From Thermodesulfobacteriota bacterium (GTDB lineage: Bacteria; Desulfobacterota; BSN033; UBA1163), in the NCBI GenBank assembly GCA_030024065.1, contig JASEIE010000205.1, forward strand, positions 1 to 7,286: DNA of 7,286 nt, given 5' to 3'. The position numbers were made by a program, and so were the translations under genes. Shown piece by piece: positions 1 to 4,440 of this stretch (the first letter of the stretch is position 1; the number at the start of each line of letters is the position of its first letter). The notes under the pieces are model-generated. The model was not told the origin of the DNA, searched no databases, and saw only the letters and a program-made list of their open reading frames with translations.

Positions 1-1
1 C

Positions 2-997
2 ATCATTGCTGAAAGAAGATGGGGAAAGAATGGACGAAGGCTCATCTTCAACGGGCATCTCGACGTTGTGCCTGCCGGGAATCCTTCTCAATGGAAATAT
101 CCACCTTTCCAGGGAAAGGTGGTTAAGGGAAGGATTTATGGACGCGGGGCATCCGATATGAAGGGTGGAATCGCCTCTTTTCTGAATGCCATCTCCATGA
201 TCGACCGTTCGAAAATCGATCCTGGCCAGGGAAGCCTCATCCTCCATCTCGTTTCGGATGAAGAGTCCCACGGACATCAGGGCATGGGTTTCCTGGCTCA
301 AAAAGGAATGGTCAGGGGAGATGCTGTCATCGTCGGAGAACCGACCAACCTTGATGTGGTCATTGCCCAAAAAGGGGCCCTCTGGTTCAGGCTCTTTGCC
401 CTCGGAAAATCAGCCCATGGCTCAAGACCCCATTCGGGCATCAATGCCATCGAAAAGATGATCAATCTGATCGCCCGTTTGAACTCCATCCCTTTGGAGA
501 AAGAACATTCTTTGCTTGGTAAACCGACGATCAATATCGGATCGATTCAGGGTGGAACGAAGATCAATTTGGTTCCTGATCGGTGTGAGATCGAGGTGGA
601 CCGGAGATTGCTGCCCGGCGAAAAGAAGGAAGAGGTTTTAAAAGAGATAAAAGAGGCCTTCGATTCACTTCGATCCCAGGATCCTCTTCTCCAGTATCGG
701 ATTGAGGAGATCGATTATGCCGAACCCTCTGAAACTCATCCTGAACAGGAGATCATCCGAATGGCTCTTGAAGCCGGCCAGGAGGTGAGAGGGGAAAGAC
801 CGAAAGTCAGGGGGTTCTCCGGATTCACGGATGGCCGGTTTTATGTCAATCAATTTCATATACCGACATTGATTCTGGGACCGGGAGGAACAGATCAATC
901 CCATACGACCGATGAGTCCGTGGAGGTGGAGGCATTGATCCAGGCCGCACAGATCTATGGGCTGATCCTGATCAACTATTTATCCATTCATCGATGA
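2..997 (+). CDS. M20-family metallopeptidase/deacylase (ArgE/DapE type), 5' truncated
   Basis: The reading frame is open from the first complete codon at position 2, so the gene begins outside the window; 331 codons are visible, and the usual 380-430 residues imply that about 50-100 N-terminal residues are missing. GTG 68 is not the start, because the hallmark GHLDVVP motif (53-73) begins upstream of it. Further M20 signatures are GRGASDMKGG (second metal ligand Asp, codon 155-157), SDEESHG (catalytic Glu and metal ligand Glu, 260-265), GEPT (about 335-346), AHGSRP in the dimerisation domain, and a C-terminal GTDQSHTTDE with the last metal-ligand His. M20 enzymes are cytosolic two-zinc hydrolases that cleave N-acyl or similar amides, such as acetylornithine deacetylase or succinyl-diaminopimelate desuccinylase. 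Which acyl amino acid this one uses is not evident. The next gene follows after 12 bp on the same strand, so cotranscription is likely. Family assignment is secure, substrate is not. Confidence 0.93.
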   Translation: MIAERRWGKNGRRLIFNGHLDVVPAGNPSQWKYPPFQGKVVKGRIYGRGASDMKGGIASFLNAISMIDRSKIDPGQGSLILHLVSDEESHGHQGMGFLAQKGMVRGDAVIVGEPTNLDVVIAQKGALWFRLFALGKSAHGSRPHSGINAIEKMINLIARLNSIPLEKEHSLLGKPTINIGSIQGGTKINLVPDRCEIEVDRRLLPGEKKEEVLKEIKEAFDSLRSQDPLLQYRIEEIDYAEPSETHPEQEIIRMALEAGQEVRGERPKVRGFSGFTDGRFYVNQFHIPTLILGPGGTDQSHTTDESVEVEALIQAAQIYGLILINYLSIHR

Positions 998-1009
998 TGG
1001 TGAAAAAGG

Positions 1010-1609
1010 ATGCGACTCGCTCTTGAAATAATCTTAAAGGAGTTGAAACCCTATCGGGCAAGAAAGGCAGTGGTTCATCCAGAACATGCTGCCTTCCTTG
1101 CTATCGATCTACAGAACTATTTTAAACGGATTGCCCAACCTGTCCTGGGCAATATCCTGAAAGTCATTCAATCCTGTCGGAAGATGAGTATTCCCATCAT
1201 CTTCACCCAGCATGGACACACCCATCCGGACTCAGATGGAGGAACGCTTGGCCAGTGGTGGGGGGAGTTGATCATCGCTGGAACCGAAGATTGGAAATTT
1301 CTTCCAGAGATTGTTACGGAGGGAAAAGATGTCATCCTCCCCAAGAAACGTTACAGCGCCTTTTTTGAGACCGATCTGGATGAGATGCTCCGATCAAAGG
1401 GCATTCAAGACCTGATCGTCTCGGGGGTGATGACCAACCTCTGCTGTGAAACCACAGCCCGCGATGCCTTTATGAGGAATTACCGTGTATTCTTTCTGGT
1501 CGATGGGACAGCCACCCGAAGGGGTGACCTCCACCTTGCCACACTGAAAAACATGGGCTTCGGGTTCGCCTACCTCCTCACCTGTGAGGAATTGATTCAG
1601 ATGCTGTAG
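1010..1609 (+). CDS. isochorismatase-family cysteine hydrolase
   Basis: This encodes 199 residues, normal for the family. The expected catalytic triad is visible: Asp33 in AIDLQNYF, a Lys at 112 (or 113) in PKKRYSAFFETDLD, and Cys145 in SGVMTNLCCETTARDAF. The RYSAF and TD(L) motifs after the lysine and TTARDA after the cysteine are typical. Family members are cytosolic amidases or hydrolases: nicotinamidase, N-carbamoylsarcosine amidase, ureidoacrylate hydrolase and isochorismatase. The sequence resembles the broad 'cysteine hydrolase' group rather than any one of these, so no gene symbol is given. The start is forced, since an in-frame TGA at 1001-1003 precedes ATG 1010. The purine-rich AAAAAGG abuts the ATG, so the ribosome site is poor and translation may be coupled to the M20 gene ending 12 bp upstream. 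It converges with the aminotransferase gene, and the 30-bp gap between them shows no clear terminator. Confidence 0.92.
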   Translation: MRLALEIILKELKPYRARKAVVHPEHAAFLAIDLQNYFKRIAQPVLGNILKVIQSCRKMSIPIIFTQHGHTHPDSDGGTLGQWWGELIIAGTEDWKFLPEIVTEGKDVILPKKRYSAFFETDLDEMLRSKGIQDLIVSGVMTNLCCETTARDAFMRNYRVFFLVDGTATRRGDLHLATLKNMGFGFAYLLTCEELIQML

Positions 1610-1639
1610 ATTACCTTCCGTTATTCACGTCCAAAGGAA

Positions 1640-3031
1640 TCAACCCTTCTCCACCTTCCTCATAACCTCTTCCAGGATGGTAAGCGCAGTGTCCGCTTCT
1701 CCTTGGGTGATGATCAGGGGTGGAATGAGGCGGATCGAGTTCTCACCGCATCCGAGGATGAGAAGCCCCTTCTTAAAGCAGGTCTGGATGATGGTATTTC
1801 TCTCCTCAATGGCCTTCTTTTTCGTCTCCCGGTCTTTGACCAGCTCCACTCCGATCATCAGACCTTTGCCTCTCACATCGCCGATCAGTTCGAACTGTTT
1901 CTGAAGTTCCTTCAGTTTTCCGAGGATGTAATTCCCTATCTGTGCCGCATTCTCAACGAGCCCTTCTTCCAGAAGTTGGATCGTTGTGAGAGCAGCCCGA
2001 CAACTGATGGGATTTCCTCCGAAGGTGCTCGCATGAGATCCAGGAACCCAGTCCATCACCTCACTCTGAGAGACTGTGGCTCCCAGAGGCATTCCTGATG
2101 CAATGCCTTTTGCCAGGGCGATGATATCAGGGACAACGCCCCAGTGTTCGATCGCCATCATCTTCCCTGTCCTTCCCATGCCGCTCTGAACCTCATCGAC
2201 GATGAAAAGAATCCCGAATTCCCTTGCCAACTGATAGAGTTTCTGGTGAAACTCCAACGGAGGCGCAATATAGCCGCCCTCGCCCTGAATCGGCTCAACA
2301 AAGATGGCAGCCACCTCCTCCGGAGGGATGCTGCGCTTGAAGAGGTCCTCACGGATCCAGTCCACACAGGCAATGCCACACCCGGGATAGGGATGGCGAT
2401 GATAAGGGCAGCGGTAGCAGTAAGCGTAAGGGACATGGGTGATTCCAGGGACGAGGGGAGAGAAGCCTCTTTCATGAACCACTTTGCTCGCTGTTAGGGA
2501 AAGAGCGCCCATGGTTCGTCCATGAAAGGCGCCAAGGAAGGCCAGTGTCCGGGGTCGTTTGGTATGATACCGTGCCAGTTTCAGAGCAGCCTCGATGGCC
2601 TCTGCCCCGGAATTACCAAAAAAGACCCTCTTCTCCTTTGGCCCAGGGGTGATCTCGGATAGTTTTGCTGCAAGGCTTGACTGGAGACTGTAATAGAAAT
2701 CGCTTCCTGACATATGGATGAGCTCTTCTGCCTGATGTCGGATAGCTTCCACCACCTGTGGATGGCAATGGCCTGTATTGCAGACCGCTATCCCCGAAGT
2801 AAAATCGAGGAATTGATTCGAATCAACATCCTCCACCACCAGTCCTTTTGCCTTCTTGACAACAAGAGGGTAGACTCGTGTATAGGATTGGGAGACAAAT
2901 CTCTGGTCTTTTTCCAGAACCTTCCTTGCTTCAGGCCCGGGAAGGTCGGTGATAATAGAAGGGATTCTACTTTCAAAGGAGCTTCTTAAATGAATATTCC
3001 CTTTGGATGACCCTTTCTTTCTTGGCATCAT
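1640..3031 (-). CDS. class III PLP-dependent aminotransferase (GABA/acetylornithine aminotransferase family)
   Basis: This encodes 463 residues of a fold-type I, class III aminotransferase, a cytosolic enzyme that moves the amino group of an omega-amino acid or ornithine-like substrate to a 2-oxo acid. Visible motifs are FFGNSGAEAIEAALKLAR (phosphate-binding region, about 137-154), AFHGRT (168-173), FVEPIQGEGGY (244-254), IVDEVQSGMGRTG with Asp279 contacting the pyridine nitrogen, and LAKGIASGMPLGA with Schiff-base Lys308. It ends in a standard C-terminal domain with DVRGKGLMIGVEL. A cysteine-rich insertion has Cys205, 208, 218 and 222. This, with a basic N-terminal extension, recalls archaeal-type members described as GABA or ornithine aminotransferases and, in some cases, amino acid racemases, so the reaction is left open. 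Two ATGs (3031 and 3028) are possible; an AGGAGG lies 5 or 8 bases upstream of them. The gene is separated from rex by a repeat element and probably has its own promoter. Confidence 0.93.
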   Translation of the reverse strand: MMPRKKGSSKGNIHLRSSFESRIPSIITDLPGPEARKVLEKDQRFVSQSYTRVYPLVVKKAKGLVVEDVDSNQFLDFTSGIAVCNTGHCHPQVVEAIRHQAEELIHMSGSDFYYSLQSSLAAKLSEITPGPKEKRVFFGNSGAEAIEAALKLARYHTKRPRTLAFLGAFHGRTMGALSLTASKVVHERGFSPLVPGITHVPYAYCYRCPYHRHPYPGCGIACVDWIREDLFKRSIPPEEVAAIFVEPIQGEGGYIAPPLEFHQKLYQLAREFGILFIVDEVQSGMGRTGKMMAIEHWGVVPDIIALAKGIASGMPLGATVSQSEVMDWVPGSHASTFGGNPISCRAALTTIQLLEEGLVENAAQIGNYILGKLKELQKQFELIGDVRGKGLMIGVELVKDRETKKKAIEERNTIIQTCFKKGLLILGCGENSIRLIPPLIITQGEADTALTILEEVMRKVEKG

Positions 3032-3036
3032 CTCTT

Positions 3037-3042
3037 CCTCCT
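3037..3042 (-). promoter_or_regulatory. strong Shine-Dalgarno site of the aminotransferase gene
   Basis: A full AGGAGG on the minus strand lies 5 bases before the first ATG codon (3031-3029) and 8 bases before the second (3028-3026), so either start is well served. A weak -10-like TATGAT occurs on the minus strand at 3100-3095, but I see no convincing -35 partner, so no promoter is called. Confidence 0.75.
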
Positions 3043-3165
3043 GTCGAATTGGGCAAGGAAGTTTATAACAATGGTCCTCCTGCCTTTTCTCTCCATCATA
3101 AGGGATTTTTGAAATTTAGAAAAGATGATTTTATGGAAAGGATGTCTTTTACCCCGTTAGAAAGG

Positions 3166-3183
3166 CCCGCCATTTATGGCGGG
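3166..3183. repeat. hairpin 1 within the palindromic element
   Basis: CCCGCCA (3166-3172) and TGGCGGG (3177-3183) form a perfect GC-rich 7-bp stem around a TTTA loop, extendable to 8 bp on paper. No T-run follows on either strand, so by itself it does not look like an intrinsic terminator. Confidence 0.75.
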
Positions 3184-3206
3184 GATGATAAAAACAGATA
3201 ATATTC

Positions 3207-3237
3207 ATCCCGTTTAGAGATACATCTCTAACGGGAT
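3207..3237. repeat. hairpin 2 within the palindromic element
   Basis: The arm at 3207-3221 (begins ATCCCGTTTAGA) pairs with 3224-3237 (ends TCTAACGGGAT) along 14 bp with a single bulged T and only two bases between the arms. It carries the inner pair of the CCCGTTAGA-type core motifs that also form the element's ends. Confidence 0.75.
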
Positions 3238-3244
3238 TCATCTT

Positions 3245-3277
3245 AGAAAGGGTGGGGTTTAAAGTCCCATCCTTTCT
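3245..3277. repeat. hairpin 3 within the palindromic element
   Basis: AGAAAGGGTGGG (3245-3256) pairs with CCCATCCTTTCT (3266-3277) over 12 positions with one G-T wobble and a 9-base loop. Its right arm overlaps the right terminal repeat (3271-3285), so this hairpin and the long outer stem cannot both form fully. Confidence 0.7.
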
Positions 3278-3290
3278 AACGGGGTTTACT

Positions 3291-3944
3291 CTATTCGCTC
3301 GTTAATTCGCTCGTTAAAAGGTAGGCCAGATTATCGAGGATGGTCGTGAAAAAGACGTTCTTCACCACAAATCCTTCAGGTACGAAAATCTGTGTTGGCG
3401 CAAAGTTAAGAATACCTCTCACCTCTGCCTCCACCAGCATGTTGGCTGCATTCTGTGCCTCCGAGGGAGGGGTTGTGATGAGACCGATCTCGATCCCTCT
3501 CTCTCTGGCCACTTCTTTAATCCGGCTGATATGAATGACCTCAACGGGTTTGCCCAGCTTTTCAGAAACCCTTCCGATCACTTTTGGGGGATCGATATCA
3601 AAGGCCGCAACGATCTTATAATTCTGCTTTAAGAAATCTTTATAGGAAAGGAGAGCAGAACCGAGATTCCCAATTCCAACGACCGCCATCCTCCATTCCC
3701 TGTTCAATCCAAGTATCCGTTTAATATCCAGAAGCAGGTCTTTTACATAATACCCCACACCCCGGATTCCAAACTCACCGAAATAGGCCAGGTCTTTTCT
3801 CACCTGGGCGGCATTTACCATGCATCGGTTGGCCAGTTGTGCAGAAGAAATGACCTCTTCCCCGCCCTTCTCCATCTCTTCTAAACACCTCGAATACCTC
3901 GATAATCTCCTGATGGTCGCCTCTGGTATTTTAGAATATTTCAA
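3291..3944 (-). CDS. rex: redox-sensing transcriptional repressor Rex
   Basis: Rex is a cytosolic dimeric repressor that binds operator DNA when NAD+ dominates and lets go when NADH rises; it usually controls fermentation, respiration and other redox genes. From TTG 3944 the protein has 217 residues, normal for Rex. It has the N-terminal winged-helix region (KIPEATIRRLSRYSRCLEE, then SSAQLANRCMVNAAQVRKDLAYFGEFGIRGVGY, about residues 5-66), the Rossmann glycine motif GIGNLGSAL (90-98), acidic residues in AAFDIDPPKVG, the TTPPSEAQ segment, and a C-terminal helix (DNLAYLL) of the domain-swap type. An in-frame GTG at 3962 would add six residues. I prefer TTG 3944 because AAAGGAG lies 8 bases upstream of it, the family's N-terminus starts at about this point, and the GTG has no ribosome site and would lie about 8 bases from the predicted transcript start. 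The last four residues arise from a 12-bp tandem duplication. Autoregulation is likely, from the operator immediately upstream. Confidence 0.95.
   Translation of the reverse strand: MKYSKIPEATIRRLSRYSRCLEEMEKGGEEVISSAQLANRCMVNAAQVRKDLAYFGEFGIRGVGYYVKDLLLDIKRILGLNREWRMAVVGIGNLGSALLSYKDFLKQNYKIVAAFDIDPPKVIGRVSEKLGKPVEVIHISRIKEVARERGIEIGLITTPPSEAQNAANMLVEAEVRGILNFAPTQIFVPEGFVVKNVFFTTILDNLAYLLTSELTSE
3293..3316 (-). repeat. perfect 12-bp tandem duplication at the 3' end of rex
   Basis: The 12-bp unit ATTCGCTCGTTA (plus strand) is present twice head to tail (3293-3304 and 3305-3316). On the coding strand it gives LTSE-LTSE followed directly by TAG. The duplication is in frame and lengthens the C-terminus by four residues after the conserved final helix. 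Confidence 0.9.
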
Positions 3945-3966
3945 TTTTGTGACTCCTTTCACAAAA
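3945..3966 (-). promoter_or_regulatory. Rex operator (ROP) overlapping the rex Shine-Dalgarno
   Basis: On the minus strand a perfect 8-bp inverted repeat (TTTTGTGA and TCACAAAA) encloses AAGGAG. The 18-bp core agrees with the known Rex consensus TTGTGAA-N4-TTCACAA at 13 of 14 defined positions. The site ends directly before TTG 3944, lies downstream of the predicted -10 box, and its centre is the rex ribosome site (AAAGGAG, 3959-3953). Bound Rex would block transcription just after initiation, which fits negative autoregulation known for Rex. Binding itself is inferred. Confidence 0.82.
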
Positions 3967-3976
3967 CTCTTTTCAG

Positions 3977-4005
3977 AATTTATTAGATTCTCGTACCTTT
4001 GTCAA
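3977..4005 (-). promoter_or_regulatory. sigma-70-type promoter of rex
   Basis: On the minus strand a perfect TTGACA (-35, 4005-4000) is followed after 17 bp by TAAATT (-10, 3982-3977, 4 of 6 matches). Transcription would start near 3970, giving a leader of about 26 bases to TTG 3944 that contains the Rex operator and the Shine-Dalgarno site. Confidence 0.7.
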
Positions 4006-4044
4006 GTACTTCGTTTTTAGTGTCGTTTTTAGAATGCTGTATGT

Positions 4045-4088
4045 AAAAAAGCCGGCTTAATACTCAATGAAAGTATAAAGTCGGCCTT
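4045..4088 (-). terminator. intrinsic-terminator-like hairpin on the minus strand
   Basis: Read on the minus strand, the arm 4088-4072 pairs with 4064-4049 (GC-rich base GGCCG/GCCGGC, one bulge, one mismatch, one G-T pair, 7-base loop) and is followed at once by six T residues (4050-4045). That is the form of a Rho-independent terminator. No gene is visible upstream of it on that strand, so it may end an unannotated short transcript, or insulate the rex promoter, which lies just downstream. On the plus strand no T-run follows. Confidence 0.5.
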
Positions 4089-4132
4089 GTAACTCATTAA
4101 TTTTATGGATATTTACATCCTATCTCTTCACT

Positions 4133-4173
4133 GAGGTCTCTGAAAAACCCTTCAAATCTTTAGCAGAGACCTC
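4133..4173. repeat. 10-bp perfect inverted repeat
   Basis: GAGGTCTCTG (4133-4142) and CAGAGACCTC (4164-4173) are exact reverse complements separated by 21 bases. It could form a stem-loop or be part of an interspersed repeat; no T-run follows on either strand. Confidence 0.7.
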
Positions 4174-4174
4174 T

Positions 4175-4245
4175 GATTACACAGATTTCAAAAAAAGATT
4201 AAACAGATTTTCTCGATTTTCAAAGCATTTATAATCTGTGTAATC
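4175..4245. repeat. 13-bp perfect inverted repeat
   Basis: GATTACACAGATT (4175-4187) and AATCTGTGTAATC (4233-4245) are exact reverse complements with a 45-base AT-rich spacer that contains further AGATT-like copies (near 4197 and 4204). Repeats of this GATTACACAGATT style occur between genes in many bacterial genomes, so it is most likely an interspersed repeat. Confidence 0.7.
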
Positions 4246-4256
4246 GTTTCATAATC

Positions 4257-4276
4257 CCTGCCTACCGGCAGGCAGG
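4257..4276. repeat. CCTGCC/GGCAGG palindromic repeat, copy 1
   Basis: Arms CCTGCCT (4257-4263) and AGGCAGG (4270-4276) enclose ACCGGC; apart from one mismatched pair, the whole 20 bp is palindromic. The 11-mer AATCCCTGCCT at its left edge (4253-4263) recurs at 5547-5557 in front of a second copy, which indicates a dispersed repeat family. Confidence 0.8.
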
Positions 4277-4287
4277 TATGGAATCAG

Positions 4288-4313
4288 AGATTTCTGGACT
4301 TTTCCAGAAATCT
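4288..4313. repeat. 11-bp perfect hairpin just upstream of the livM promoter
   Basis: AGATTTCTGGA (4288-4298) and TCCAGAAATCT (4303-4313) form a perfect 11-bp stem with a 4-base CTTT loop. It ends 10 bp before the -35 box of livM. A run of A, not T, follows on the plus strand, so it is not a terminator there; it may be a repeat fragment or a dyad recognised by a regulator. Confidence 0.65.
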
Positions 4314-4323
4314 TAAAAAAGGG

Positions 4324-4351
4324 TTGACATTGAAACCCCTGTGCATATAAT
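4324..4351 (+). promoter_or_regulatory. sigma-70 promoter of the transporter operon (both hexamers consensus)
   Basis: TTGACA (4324-4329) and TATAAT (4346-4351) both match the consensus completely, with a 16-bp spacer. Start of transcription is expected near 4358, within or next to the small palindrome ATACGTAT (4350-4357), leaving a leader of about 80 bases before ATG 4441. Confidence 0.8.
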
Positions 4352-4440
4352 ACGTATCGCTATTGTATTGGGCCTTTGGAAATCTCAAGCGCCATCGACG
4401 AGCCTTCCATAGAAACGAAATTGAGGCAGGATCATTCTCT

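Larger units (their letters stand above)
3151..3285. repeat. nested palindromic element (MITE- or REP/BIME-like), downstream of rex
   Basis: A perfect 15-bp inverted repeat bounds the element: ACCCCGTTAGAAAGG at 3151-3165 and its reverse complement at 3271-3285. Inside lie three further hairpins (3166-3183, 3207-3237, 3245-3277). The core CCCGTT(T)AGA occurs four times, twice in each orientation (near 3153, 3209, 3227 and 3276). If the termini are taken as the 14 bases starting CCCC, a TTTA flanks both ends (3148-3151 and 3285-3288), as a possible target-site duplication, though this is short and AT-rich. There is no room for a transposase, so any movement would need an enzyme supplied in trans. 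It begins 5 bp after the rex stop codon and may also serve as rex terminator or 3'-end stabiliser. Confidence 0.75.
3967..4440. other. divergent intergenic region between rex and livM with stacked hairpins
   Basis: This 474-bp gap holds no plausible protein gene on either strand. From left to right it contains the rex promoter, a minus-strand terminator-like hairpin (4045-4088), a 10-bp inverted repeat (4133-4173), a 13-bp inverted repeat (4175-4245), a CCTGCC palindrome (4257-4276), an 11-bp perfect hairpin (4288-4313), the livM promoter (4324-4351) and an apparent 80-base livM leader. An outer pair CTCTGATT (4171-4178) and AATCAGAG (4282-4289) can also bring several of these together. Confidence 0.6.

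Noticed and set aside
68..997. GTG 68 as the start of the M20 gene
   Set aside because: The frame is open to the left edge and the conserved GHLDVVP metal-binding motif lies partly before this codon, so it is internal.
1610..1639. Bidirectional terminator between the convergent hydrolase and aminotransferase genes
   Set aside because: The 30-bp gap shows no inverted repeat of useful length and no T-run.
1677..2989. Several open frames on the plus strand (for example 1703-2098 and 2144-2497) and minus-frame 2158-2475
   Set aside because: They lie over the well-supported aminotransferase gene in other frames, lack family motifs and ribosome sites, and are shadows.
3007..3201. Small plus-strand frame upstream of the aminotransferase
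   Set aside because: It crosses the aminotransferase start and part of the palindromic element, with no ribosome site and no recognisable protein features.
3151..3285. CRISPR-like array behind rex
   Set aside because: The repeats are inverted and nested, not direct repeats with regular unique spacers, and no cas gene is nearby.
4288..4320. Intrinsic terminator on the plus strand ahead of livM
   Set aside because: The 11-bp stem is followed by A residues, not T residues, and the only upstream plus-strand transcript candidates are far away.
4363..4440. N-terminal extension of LivM from TTG 4363
   Set aside because: The extra 26 residues are unlike the family, there is no ribosome site, and the codon is only about 5 bases from the predicted transcript start.
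4358..4440. Riboswitch or attenuator in the livM leader
   Set aside because: I find no strong stem, no T-run and no run of Leu/Ile/Val codons in a short leader frame in these roughly 80 bases.
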